DNA of 64,000 nucleotides from Georgenia_A wangjunii (GTDB taxonomy: Bacteria > Actinomycetota > Actinomycetes > Actinomycetales > Actinomycetaceae): assembly GCF_036421915.1 (NCBI RefSeq), contig NZ_JAZGOM010000009.1; one strand, written 5' to 3'. Made by a program: the position numbers and the translations under genes. This document shows, in pieces, positions 32,759-41,495 of the stretch; within the stretch, counting starts at the first letter, position 1; each line of letters starts with the position of its first letter. The notes beneath the pieces were generated by a model. It worked only from the letters and a program-made list of their open reading frames with translations. It was not told where the DNA came from and did no database searches.

Positions 32759-35464
32759 ATGGCGACGTACGTCTACCGCTTCAGCGAGGGCGGCAAGGAC
32801 CAGAAGGACCTCCTCGGCGGCAAGGGTGCGAACCTCGCCGAGATGACCCGGCTCGGGCTGCCGGTGCCGCCGGGCTTCACGATCACGACCGAGGCGTGCC
32901 GCGCCTACATGGCGAGCGGCCACGTGCCGCCCGAGCTGCGGGTCGAGGTCACCCTCGCGCTGCGCGAGATCGAGGACGCCCTCGGGCGCCGGCTCGGGGA
33001 CGCCCGCGAGCCGCTCCTCGTCTCCGTGCGCTCGGGCGCGAAGTTCTCCATGCCGGGGATGATGGAGACGGTCCTCAACGTCGGGCTCAACGACGCCTCC
33101 GTCGACGGTCTGTCGGCCTTCTCCGGCGACGAGAGGTTCGCGTGGGACTCCTACCGCCGGCTCATCCAGATGTTCGGCAAGACCGTCCTCGACATCGACG
33201 GCGACCTCTTCGCCGGTGCCCTCGACGCCCTCAAGGCCCAGCGGGGGGCACGCACGGACGTCGAGCTGAGCGCGACGGACCTGCGGGGGCTCGTCGAGAC
33301 GTTCAAGGGCATCGTCCGCGAGGAGTCCGGGCGGGACTTCCCGCAGGACCCGCGCCAGCAGCTCGACCAGGCGATCGAGGCGGTCTTCGGGTCGTGGGAC
33401 ACCGACCGGGCCCGGCTCTACCGGCGCCGCGAGCGGATCCCGAACGACCTCGGGACCGCCGTCAACGTCGTCGCGATGGTGTTCGGCAACCTCGGGGAGA
33501 CGTCGGGCACGGGCGTGTGCTTCACCCGCGACCCCTCGACCGGCCACGCCGGCGTCTACGGCGACTACCTGTCCAACGCCCAGGGGGAGGACGTCGTCGC
33601 CGGGATCCGCAACACCCTCACCCTGGCCGACCTCGAGCGGCTCGACCCCGCCTCCTACACCGAGCTGCGCCAAGGGATGCGGCGCCTCGAGACCCACTAC
33701 CGGGACCTGTGCGACATCGAGTTCACCATCGAGCGCGGCAAGCTGTGGTTCCTCCAGACCCGGGTGGGCAAGCGGACGGCCGGCGCGGCGTTCCGGGTGG
33801 CGACCCAGCTCGTCGACGAGCACCTCATCACGATGGACGAGGCGATCACCCGGGTCACCGGCGAGCAGCTCTCCAAGCTCCTCTTCCCGCAGTTCGACGC
33901 CGAGGCACCCAAGGAGCTCCTCACGCGGGCGATGGCCGCCTCACCGGGCGCGGCCGTCGGGGAGGCCGTCTTCGACAACGCGCAGGCGCTCGAGCGGACG
34001 GCTGCCGGCGCGAGCGTCGTCCTCGTCCGGCGCGAGACGAACCCCGACGACCTCGCCGGGATGATGGTCGCCGCGGGGATCCTCACCGCCCGCGGCGGGA
34101 AGACCTCCCACGCCGCCGTCGTCGCCCGCGGCATGGGCACGTGCGCCGTCGTCGGTGCCGACGCGCTCGAGGTCGACGCCGGCCGCCGAGAGGTCCGGGT
34201 CGCGGGGCGGGTTCTGCACGCCGGGGACGTCATCGCCATCGACGGGACGAGCGGGGAGGTCTTCCTCGGGGAGGTCCCCGTCGTCGACTCCCCGGTCATG
34301 ACGTTCATCGCCGACGGGCTCGACGCCGGGCTGGCGGCCGCGCCGGACGAGGAGACCCGCGAGCTCGTCCGGGCGGTGCACCGGGTCCTCACCCACGCCG
34401 ACGGAGTCCGCACGCTCGGCGTCCGCGCGAACGCGGACACCGCCGACGACGCCCGCCGGGCCCGCGAGCGCGGCGCCGAGGGCATCGGGTTGTGCCGCAC
34501 CGAGCACATGTTCCTCGGCGAGCGCCGCGAGCTCATCGAACGGATCGTCCTCGCCGACTCCGACGACGAGCGCGAGGCCGCGCTCGCGGCCCTCCTGCCG
34601 CTCCAGCGCGCCGACTTCGTCGACGTCCTCGCCGCGATGGACGGCCTCCCCACGACCATCCGGCTCATCGACCCGCCGCTGCACGAGTTCCTGCCCGACC
34701 TCACCGAGCTCGCCGTCGCCGTCGCGCTCGACGAGGAGCGGGGTGGGGCGAGCGAGCACGACGTCGCCCTCCTCGCGGCGGTGCGGCGCATGCACGAGGC
34801 CAACCCGATGCTCGGGCTGCGGGGCGTGCGCCTCGGGCTCGTCGTGCCCGGGCTGTTCGCGCTCCAGATCCGGGCGATCGCCGAGGCGACCCTCGAGCGC
34901 CGGGCGGCCGGCGGTGACCCGCGTCCCGAGATCATGGTGCCGCTCGTCGGCTCCGTCCGGGAGCTCCAGATCGTGCGCGAGGAGGCAGTGCGGATCCTCG
35001 CCGCGGCGGGCAGGGAAGCGGGCGAGCTCCTCGACCTGCCGATCGGCTGCATGATCGAGCTGCCCCGGGCGGCGCTCACCGCGCACCGCATCGCCGAGGA
35101 GGCGGACTTCTTCTCCTTCGGGACGAACGACCTCACGCAGACGACGTGGGGGTTCTCCCGCGACGACGTCGAGGCGGCGTTCTTCGCCGACTACCTCGAC
35201 AACGGCGTCCTGACGATCTCCCCGTTCGAGACGATCGACGCCGACGGCGTGGGCGCCCTCGTCCGGGTGGGCGTCACCGGTGGCCGGGCGACGAAGCCGT
35301 CCCTCCACATGGGCGTGTGCGGCGAGCACGGCGGGGACCCGGAGTCGATCCAGTTCTTCCACGAGGCCGGGCTCGACTACGTCTCGTGCTCCCCGTTCCG
35401 GGTACCGGTCGCCCGGCTCGAGGCGGGCCGCGCCGCCGTCGCCGCCCGCACGGCGGCGCGTTGA
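32759..35464 (+). CDS. ppdK: Pyruvate, phosphate dikinase
   Basis: PPDK interconverts pyruvate, ATP and phosphate with PEP, AMP and pyrophosphate. Blocks are SEGGKDQKDLLGGKGANLAEM, RSGAKFSMPGMMETVLNVG, the phospho-histidine domain GGKTSHAAVVARGMGTCAVVG near residue 450, GIGLCRTEHMF, RDDVEAAFF and MGVCGEHGGDP near the C-terminus. About 901 residues is full length. The start is uncertain. The ATG at 32759 gives MATYVYRF, the family N-terminus. A GTG at 32714 lies five bases after TACGCT (32703-32708) and would give a leaderless form with 15 extra basic residues. Confidence 0.95.
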   Translation: MATYVYRFSEGGKDQKDLLGGKGANLAEMTRLGLPVPPGFTITTEACRAYMASGHVPPELRVEVTLALREIEDALGRRLGDAREPLLVSVRSGAKFSMPGMMETVLNVGLNDASVDGLSAFSGDERFAWDSYRRLIQMFGKTVLDIDGDLFAGALDALKAQRGARTDVELSATDLRGLVETFKGIVREESGRDFPQDPRQQLDQAIEAVFGSWDTDRARLYRRRERIPNDLGTAVNVVAMVFGNLGETSGTGVCFTRDPSTGHAGVYGDYLSNAQGEDVVAGIRNTLTLADLERLDPASYTELRQGMRRLETHYRDLCDIEFTIERGKLWFLQTRVGKRTAGAAFRVATQLVDEHLITMDEAITRVTGEQLSKLLFPQFDAEAPKELLTRAMAASPGAAVGEAVFDNAQALERTAAGASVVLVRRETNPDDLAGMMVAAGILTARGGKTSHAAVVARGMGTCAVVGADALEVDAGRREVRVAGRVLHAGDVIAIDGTSGEVFLGEVPVVDSPVMTFIADGLDAGLAAAPDEETRELVRAVHRVLTHADGVRTLGVRANADTADDARRARERGAEGIGLCRTEHMFLGERRELIERIVLADSDDEREAALAALLPLQRADFVDVLAAMDGLPTTIRLIDPPLHEFLPDLTELAVAVALDEERGGASEHDVALLAAVRRMHEANPMLGLRGVRLGLVVPGLFALQIRAIAEATLERRAAGGDPRPEIMVPLVGSVRELQIVREEAVRILAAAGREAGELLDLPIGCMIELPRAALTAHRIAEEADFFSFGTNDLTQTTWGFSRDDVEAAFFADYLDNGVLTISPFETIDADGVGALVRVGVTGGRATKPSLHMGVCGEHGGDPESIQFFHEAGLDYVSCSPFRVPVARLEAGRAAVAARTAAR

Positions 35465-35531
35465 GCGCGCCCCGGCGCTCGAGGCGCGGCGACCTGCGCG
35501 CGCACGCCCCCAGCGGTGGCAGGATCGGAGG

Positions 35532-38500
35532 GTGACGCTCACGACTGCCCGCCCCGGTCCCGCCGACCAGCCCGCACGTCCGGCGTCCTCCTCGGACCGG
35601 GCGGCGCTCGTCGCGGCCCTGCGGCGCGCCGTCGACGGCGAGGTGGACGACAGCGACCGCCGGCGCGGGGAGTACTCCACCGACGCGTCGAACTACCGGG
35701 TCGTCCCCGACGTCGTCGTCTTCCCCCGCGACGTCGACGACGCGCGGGCGGCCCTCGACGTCGCCCGCGAGCACGGCGCACCGCTCACGTCCCGCGGGGG
35801 CGGCACGTCCGTGGCGGGCAACTCGATCGGCCCCGGCGTCGTCGTCGACTTCTCCCGGCACGTCAACCGCATCCTCGACATCGACCCGGAGGCTGCGACC
35901 GCGCGCGTCGAGCCGGGCGTCATCATGTCCGACCTCCAGCGGGCCGCGGCCCCGCACGGCCTGCGCTTCGGGCCCGACCCCTCCACCCAGAACCGGGCCA
36001 CGCTCGGCGGGATGATCGGCAACAACGCGTGCGGCCCCCACGCCGTGGCGTACGGGCGCACGGCGGACAACGTCGTCGAGCTCGACGTCGTCGACGGGCG
36101 CGGCCGTTCCTTCACGGCGGGGGCGGGCACCGGCGCGCTCGACGCCGTCGCAGGCCTCAAAGGGCTCGTCGACGCGAACCTCGCGCTCGTGCGCACCGAG
36201 CTGGGGCGCTTCGGGCGGCAGGTCTCCGGCTACAGCCTCGAGCACCTCCTGCCCGAGAACGGTCACGACCTCGCGAAGGCGCTCGTCGGCACCGAGGGCA
36301 CCGTGACGACGACGCTCGGCGCCACCCTGCGCCTCGTCCCCGTCCCCAGCGCCCCGGTGCTCGTCGCGCTCGGCTACCCGGACATGGCGAGCGCGGCCGA
36401 CGCCGTGCCCGCGCTCCTCGCGCACGACCCGCTCGCGATCGAGGGGATCGACGCCCGCCTCGTCGACGTCGTCCGGCGCCACCACGGACCGGCCTCCGTG
36501 CCCGAGCTCCCGCCCGGCGCCGGCTGGCTGCTCGTCGAGGTCGGCGGCGCGGACGCGGACGAGGCGCTCGCCCGGGCCCGCGCCCTCGCCCGCGACGCGG
36601 GCACCGACGCCGCCAAGGTGGTCCCCGCGGGCGCCCAGGCGGACGCGCTGTGGCGGATCCGGGCCGACGGCGCGGGCCTGGGTGGCCGCACCCCCTCCGG
36701 CGCGCAGGGCTGGCCGGGCTGGGAGGACGCCGCCGTGCCGCCGGAGAAGCTCGGCGCCTACCTGCGTGACTTCGAGGCGCTCATGGCCGGGCACGGGATC
36801 GACGGGCTCGTCTACGGCCACTTCGGCGACGGCTGCCTCCACGTCCGCCTCGACCTCCCGCTCGAGACCCCGGACGGCATCGGGCCATCGCGGGACTTCC
36901 TCACCGCCTCGGCCCGGCTCGTCGCCTCCTACGGTGGCTCCCTCTCGGGCGAGCACGGTGACGGCCGCGCGCGCTCGGCGCTCCTCGGGGAGATGTACAG
37001 CCCCGCGGCGCTCGACCTCTTCGCCTCGTTCAAGCACCTGCTCGACCCCGACGACGTGCTCAACCCCGGCGTCCTCGTGCGCCCGCGCCCCATCGACGCG
37101 GACCTGCGCCGCCCGCACGCCCGCCCCCTGCCGATCGTCAGCGGCGGCTTCTCCTTCGCCGAGGACGGCGGGGACATGACGCGCGCCGTGCACCGGTGCG
37201 TCGGGGTGGGCAAGTGCCGCGCGGACACGTCGGCCTCCGGCGGGTTCATGTGCCCCTCCTACCGCGCGACCGGGGACGAGAAGGACGTGACGCGGGGTCG
37301 CGCCCGCATCCTCCAGGAGCTGACGAACGGCTCGCTCGTCCACGACTTCCGCTCGAAGGAGGTGCACGACTCCCTCGACCTGTGCCTGTCCTGCAAGGCG
37401 TGCTCGAGCGACTGCCCGGCCGGCGTCGACGTCGCGAAGTACAAGTCCGAGGTGCTCCACCGCGCGTACCGCGGCCGGATCCGGCCCCTCACGCACTACG
37501 CGCTCGGCTGGCTCCCGCGCTGGACGAGGATCGTCACCTCGGTCCCCGGTCTCGCGCGCCTCGTCAACACGGTCCTGCGCGCCCGGCCGCTCGCCCGGAC
37601 GGTGCTGCGCCTCGGCGGCATGGACCCGCGGCGCGAGATGGTCACCTTCGCCGAGCAGACCTTCTCGGCGTGGTCGAAGGGGCAGCCGGCCGTCCGGCGC
37701 GGAGGACCGGCACTTCTGCATGATCACGAGCACGGGGGACAGGGCGGGGTCCCTCCCACCGCTGGTGATCACGCAGACGTGCCGGGACAGGGCGGGCTCC
37801 CTTCCACCGCTGGTGATCATGCAGACGTGCCGGGGGAGGACGGGCCGCGCTACGTCCTCCTGTGGGCCGACTCGTTCTCCGAGACCCTCGACGGCGCCGG
37901 CGCCCGCGCCATGGTGGGCGTCCTGACAGACGCCGGGTACACCGTCGTCGTCCCGGAGGAGTCGGCGTGCTGCGGGCTCTCGTGGATCTCGACGGGCCAG
38001 CTCGACGGCGCCCGGCGCCAGCTCGAGCGCACGATGTCCGTCCTCGCGCCGTACGCCGTCAACGGGATCCCGGTCGTCGGGGTGGAGCCGTCGTGCACGG
38101 CCGTGCTGCGCTCGGACCTCGTCGAGCTCTTCCCCGACGACCCGCGCGCCGCGGCGCTCGCCGCCGGCACGTACACGCTCGCCGAGCTCCTCACCGCCCC
38201 GGCGCCCGTGGGCCCGGGGGAGCGGTGGCAGCCCCCGGCGCTCGACGGCGTCGAGGTCGTCGCGCAGCCCCACTGCCACCACCACTCCGTCATGGGCTGG
38301 GAGGCGGACTCCGCGCTCCTCACCCGGGCTGGGGCCGAGGTCAAGGCGCTCGCGGGGTGCTGCGGCCTCGCCGGGAACTGGGGCATGGAGAAGGGCCACT
38401 ACGACGTGTCGGTCCAGGTCGCCGAGAACGCGCTGCTGCCGGCGCTGCGCGAGGCCGGTCCACGCAGCGTCTACCTCGCGGACGGATACTCGTGCCGGAC

Positions 38501-38567
38501 CCAGGCGGAGCAGCTGGCGGGGCGCCACGGCGTGCACCTCGCGCAGCTCCTCGCGGGCGAGCGGTAG
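35532..38567 (+). CDS. FAD-linked oxidase with Fe-S and CCG domains (D-lactate/2-hydroxyacid dehydrogenase-like)
   Basis: A 1011-residue fusion. The FAD_binding_4 domain covers about 55-200 (PLTSRGGGTSVAGNSIG). The FAD-oxidase C-terminal domain runs to about 530 (YGHFGDGCLHVRLD, SGEHGDGRARSALLGEMY). Two 4Fe-4S motifs follow at about 555-645 (CVGVGKC...CPSY and CLSCKACSSDCP). Two cysteine-rich CCG blocks lie at about 815 and 940 (CCGLSWIS, CCGLAGNWGME). This is the plan of membrane-associated D-2-hydroxyacid dehydrogenases that feed electrons to quinones. Residues 726-767 between the Fe-S and CCG parts are a repeat-derived insertion. The GTG follows CAGGAT by six bases, with GGAGG also nearby. 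Confidence 0.85.
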   Translation: MTLTTARPGPADQPARPASSSDRAALVAALRRAVDGEVDDSDRRRGEYSTDASNYRVVPDVVVFPRDVDDARAALDVAREHGAPLTSRGGGTSVAGNSIGPGVVVDFSRHVNRILDIDPEAATARVEPGVIMSDLQRAAAPHGLRFGPDPSTQNRATLGGMIGNNACGPHAVAYGRTADNVVELDVVDGRGRSFTAGAGTGALDAVAGLKGLVDANLALVRTELGRFGRQVSGYSLEHLLPENGHDLAKALVGTEGTVTTTLGATLRLVPVPSAPVLVALGYPDMASAADAVPALLAHDPLAIEGIDARLVDVVRRHHGPASVPELPPGAGWLLVEVGGADADEALARARALARDAGTDAAKVVPAGAQADALWRIRADGAGLGGRTPSGAQGWPGWEDAAVPPEKLGAYLRDFEALMAGHGIDGLVYGHFGDGCLHVRLDLPLETPDGIGPSRDFLTASARLVASYGGSLSGEHGDGRARSALLGEMYSPAALDLFASFKHLLDPDDVLNPGVLVRPRPIDADLRRPHARPLPIVSGGFSFAEDGGDMTRAVHRCVGVGKCRADTSASGGFMCPSYRATGDEKDVTRGRARILQELTNGSLVHDFRSKEVHDSLDLCLSCKACSSDCPAGVDVAKYKSEVLHRAYRGRIRPLTHYALGWLPRWTRIVTSVPGLARLVNTVLRARPLARTVLRLGGMDPRREMVTFAEQTFSAWSKGQPAVRRGGPALLHDHEHGGQGGVPPTAGDHADVPGQGGLPSTAGDHADVPGEDGPRYVLLWADSFSETLDGAGARAMVGVLTDAGYTVVVPEESACCGLSWISTGQLDGARRQLERTMSVLAPYAVNGIPVVGVEPSCTAVLRSDLVELFPDDPRAAALAAGTYTLAELLTAPAPVGPGERWQPPALDGVEVVAQPHCHHHSVMGWEADSALLTRAGAEVKALAGCCGLAGNWGMEKGHYDVSVQVAENALLPALREAGPRSVYLADGYSCRTQAEQLAGRHGVHLAQLLAGER
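37707..37833 (+). repeat. Dispersed repeat element inserted in frame in the dehydrogenase gene
   Basis: CCGGCACTTCTGCATGATCA (37707-37726) is the reverse complement of the repeat unit found upstream of pstS. Two direct units of the same element follow, TGATCACGCAGACGTGCCGG (37766-37785) and TGATCATGCAGACGTGCCGG (37814-37833), inside a 48-base tandem duplication. Because 48 is a multiple of three the protein stays in frame and gains the 16-residue repeat GQGGVPPTAGDHADVP / GQGGLPSTAGDHADVP. Confidence 0.82.
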
Positions 38568-38599
38568 GCCGGACGAGGCGAGCGGTAGGCCGCACCGGT

Positions 38600-38646
38600 C
38601 CGGGGCCGGCCCCGGCGACGTGAGAGAATGGGGCCTCCCCTTTTTT
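38600..38646 (+). terminator. Palindrome and T-run between dehydrogenase and RAMA-like gene
   Basis: CCGGGGCCGGCCCCGG (38600-38615) is a perfect palindrome, and GGGG-CCT-CCCC followed by T6 lies at 38630-38646. The T-run is exceptional in this GC-rich DNA and fits an intrinsic terminator or attenuator. A -10-like GAGAAT (38624-38629) between them would place the start of the next transcript inside the second hairpin. Confidence 0.5.
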
Positions 38647-38678
38647 CGCCCGCGTCAGTGCAGGTAGGTCGACGTCGT

Positions 38679-39869
38679 ATGCCACTGTTCGAGCTCGACG
38701 AGGGACGTCTGGTCCCGGCCCAGTTCGGCCGTCCAGTCGCCGAGCCGGTCGAGCCCGAGGTCCTCCAGGCCGTCCGCGAGCAGGTCCTCGAGGTGGTCGC
38801 GGAGCCGCTCTTCCCGGTGACGTGGCACGACGACGACGCGCGGCCGCGGCTCACCGCCATGGACTCCTCCGGTCAGGTCGTCACGGTCGAGGTGGCCGAG
38901 CGGCTCGACGCCGTGTCCCTCGTCGCCGCGCTCAGCCGCGCCGGCCGCACGGCCGAGCGCGGGTGGCTCGACCTCGCCGAGACCTATCCCCGAGGAGTCG
39001 CGGCCTTCCGGCGTGACTGGAACGCCTTCCGTGAGTCGATGCCGCCCCGTCCGACGCCGGGGCCGCGTCTCGTCGTCGTCGCGGCCATGATCGACGACGA
39101 GATCCGCCCGGCGCTCGGGAGCCTCGCGGGCTCCGGCGTGCTCGTCCACGAGATGTCCGTGCGGCAGATGTCGAACGGGCGCCGGTTCCTCGACGTGACC
39201 GAGGTCAGGGGCGGCCTGGCCGCGCACCCCGCCATCCTGCCGGGACGCGCCGCGCGCCGTCCCGAGCTCTCCCAGCCCATCCCCGGGGAAGGGCCGCTGG
39301 CGGGCCTCGTGACGAGCCACGCGGGCACGGCGCGGGAGACAGGTGTGGCGGCTGTGCGCCGCGGGCCGGATGACGTCCCGGCGGGTTCGACCGCAGCGGG
39401 CGCGGCGACGGCCTCGGCCGAGACCCACGGTCGGGGCGCCCCCGTGGCTGACGCGCGCGCGACGCCGACCGCGGAGGACGCCGGGAGCGGTCTCGCCCGG
39501 GCGGTGCCCGAGCTGCGCGCGATCGCCGGCGCGCTCGACGGTCCCGCCGGTCTCGTCTGGGCCGGGGCGTCGGGCACCCGTTACGAGGCCACCCTCCTGC
39601 TCGACGGTCGGATCCTCGCCGGCGGCGCTCCGTTCCCGACCCCGGAGGCGGCGGCCGTCGCGGTGTCCGGCCACGACCGCGTGGACGGCTGGGAGGTGTG
39701 GCGCTTCGGGGACGAGGGGCCTTCCCTCGCCGAGGCCCGGGCCGAGGTCTCGGCACGGCTCGCCGCTGGGCCTGCCCACGACCGTGAGCCCGTTCCGAGC
39801 GCGCGGTCGCCCGAGGACGGCGGACGGCTCACGCGCCGGGAGCGACGTAGGCGCGGGTCCACCGCCTGA
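38679..39869 (+). CDS. Uncharacterised protein with RAMA-like C-terminal domain
   Basis: 396 residues. The N-terminal part (FELDEGRLVPAQFGRP, then LQAVREQVLEVVAEPLFPVTW, PRLTAMDSSGQVVTVEV) is a conserved-looking domain of unknown function that could be nuclease-like. Residues 300-370 (YEATLLLDGRILAGG, PTPEAAAVAVSGHDRVDGWEVWRF) resemble the RAMA domain associated with restriction enzymes and adenine methylases. It ends in a basic RRERRRRG tail. I chose the ATG at 38679; the in-frame ATG at 38628 would place coding sequence across the terminator-like T-run. Its 3' end overlaps the convergent hydrolase by 41 bases. Confidence 0.6.
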   Translation: MPLFELDEGRLVPAQFGRPVAEPVEPEVLQAVREQVLEVVAEPLFPVTWHDDDARPRLTAMDSSGQVVTVEVAERLDAVSLVAALSRAGRTAERGWLDLAETYPRGVAAFRRDWNAFRESMPPRPTPGPRLVVVAAMIDDEIRPALGSLAGSGVLVHEMSVRQMSNGRRFLDVTEVRGGLAAHPAILPGRAARRPELSQPIPGEGPLAGLVTSHAGTARETGVAAVRRGPDDVPAGSTAAGAATASAETHGRGAPVADARATPTAEDAGSGLARAVPELRAIAGALDGPAGLVWAGASGTRYEATLLLDGRILAGGAPFPTPEAAAVAVSGHDRVDGWEVWRFGDEGPSLAEARAEVSARLAAGPAHDREPVPSARSPEDGGRLTRRERRRRGSTA

Positions 39870-41190
39870 GCTCGGCGTAGGCGCGCGCGCGAGCCGGTGC
39901 CGCCGAGAGCGTGACGTCGTGGATGGCGCCCGGGACGCGCACGACGGTCACGACCTCACCGAGCTGCAGGGCGCGCCGGGTCATGAGGTCGACGTCGAGC
40001 ACGACGTCGGCGGCGCGCATGTCCTCGGACCACCGCGTCCCGATGATGGTCTTGTCGGAGGTGAGGAGGAGCACCGGCGCCGTGATGCTCAGCCCGGCCG
40101 CCACCTGCTGGTGCCCCGCCATGACGGCCGAGAGCCATCCGGGGCGCACCGACGCCGACGGCAGCCGCCACGCCGGCTCGAGGCCCCACCCGACGACGAA
40201 CGGGTCGTCGGCGTCGTCGGCGGGCACGTCGCTGTCGGAGTCCGTCGCCATGCCGGCGAGGGTCCGTGCGTAGTGGCCGAGGTCGATGAGCGGCAGGACG
40301 GCCTTCGGCTGGTACCGCGCCAGCCGGTCGACGACGGGCTGGGAGAGCGTGCGCATGAGCGAGGAGCCCTGGAGCTCGAGCCACGGCGAGTTGAGGACGA
40401 GCGCCCGCAGGGCGCCGGGGTGCCGGTGCGCCCACAGCGCCGCGGTGAGCCCTCCGGTCGAGTGGCCCATGAGGACGAGCGGCTGGTCGGCGCCGTGCTC
40501 CGCCCGGATGACGGCGAGCGCGGCGTGGATGTCCTCGTCGTAGACCGACAGGCTGTCGACGTAGCCGCGGGTGTGGTGGACCCGCAGGCTGCGACCGTAC
40601 TTGCGCAGGTCGAGGCCGTAGAAGGCACCGCCGAGGGCGGACCACTCCCGGGCGAGCTCGCGCTGGTTGAAGTAGTCGTTCCAGCCGTGGAGGTAGAGGA
40701 CCGTGAACGTCGGCGTCGGCGCCGGGTCGGAGCGGGGGTCCTCCGCCGGCACGTGCCGGACGAGGGTGGCGACGACGTCGCCCTCGTCGTCCTCGTGAAG
40801 AGGGAGGGTGCGCGCCACGAACCCCGCCCCGAGGACGTCCGCGGCCCAGCGGTCCGCGGGAGGCGGCTCGGGGAGCTCCGGGACGACGGGCGCGGGGTCG
40901 GGGTCGAGGCCGGGGTCGGGTCCGGTCGCGCCCTCCACCGCGGCTGGGGCGTCGACGTCTGCGACCAGGGCGACGCCACTCACCACCCGCCGGCCCCCGC
41001 CCGCGGCGCCGTCCCCAGCCCTGCTCGCGGCCCCGACCCGGGCACCGGCGCGGGCACCGTCGTCAGCGAGAGCCGGGGCGCCGTCGGCGGCTCCGTCGTC
41101 GGCGGCGCCCGCTGCCGGACCGAGCTCGGCGTCCGTGGGCGGGAGCGCGGCGTCGCCGGACCGACGGGGGAGCCGGGGAAGGATGGGCAC
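39829..41190 (-). CDS. Alpha/beta hydrolase, monoacylglycerol lipase/serine aminopeptidase type
   Basis: A 453-residue protein with about 120 low-complexity Ala/Asp/Gly/Pro residues followed by a hydrolase domain: VLYLHGWNDYFNQRELAREW (oxyanion HG), YGLDLRKYGRS, nucleophile in LMGHSTGGLTAALWA, acid in the LLTSDKTI region and a catalytic histidine in VPGAIHDVTLS. This is the Hydrolase_4 family, acting on esters or lipids; the substrate is unknown. The GTG ending at 41190 follows GAGGAT by six bases, so the mRNA may be leaderless. No signal peptide is evident. The stop codon lies inside the end of the convergent RAMA-like gene. Confidence 0.75.
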   Translation of the reverse strand: MPILPRLPRRSGDAALPPTDAELGPAAGAADDGAADGAPALADDGARAGARVGAASRAGDGAAGGGRRVVSGVALVADVDAPAAVEGATGPDPGLDPDPAPVVPELPEPPPADRWAADVLGAGFVARTLPLHEDDEGDVVATLVRHVPAEDPRSDPAPTPTFTVLYLHGWNDYFNQRELAREWSALGGAFYGLDLRKYGRSLRVHHTRGYVDSLSVYDEDIHAALAVIRAEHGADQPLVLMGHSTGGLTAALWAHRHPGALRALVLNSPWLELQGSSLMRTLSQPVVDRLARYQPKAVLPLIDLGHYARTLAGMATDSDSDVPADDADDPFVVGWGLEPAWRLPSASVRPGWLSAVMAGHQQVAAGLSITAPVLLLTSDKTIIGTRWSEDMRAADVVLDVDLMTRRALQLGEVVTVVRVPGAIHDVTLSAAPARARAYAELRRWTRAYVAPGA

Positions 41191-41495
41191 CCGCCCATCC
41201 TCGCGCTCGCCGTCCCGCGGCGCACAACGGCCCGGCGTCCCGCGCGACGTGGCGCGCTCCCCTCGAGGGGAGAGGCGGTCAGCAGCCGGACGGCGGTGCC
41301 GGGCCAGGCGTGCGGGCCCACGGCCCGGCACTGGCAGCGCGTGCGGGGCAGCCGTGCGTGCGAGCCACGCGCTCCGGCAGGCGGGGCGTCGCGTGCAGCA
41401 CCGCGCAAGGGCCGCAGCACGCCCGCGGTAGGCCGTGCCGCCGCAGGCGGTCTCGTCATCGGCGCCGGACCCGGCCGGGCAGGAGCGCCGCCGAC
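41191..41495. other. Intergenic region between metX and the hydrolase
   Basis: 305 bases. It contains the palindrome CTCCCCTCGAGGGGAG (41257-41272), which could end metYX transcription, and the promoter side of the hydrolase gene. Apart from these I see GC-rich sequence without a convincing ORF, RNA or repeat. Confidence 0.5.

Noticed and set aside
38679..39869. Assignment as the division protein SepH (DUF3071)
   Set aside because: The N-terminus does not match the DUF3071 pattern I know, and the C-terminus is RAMA-like.
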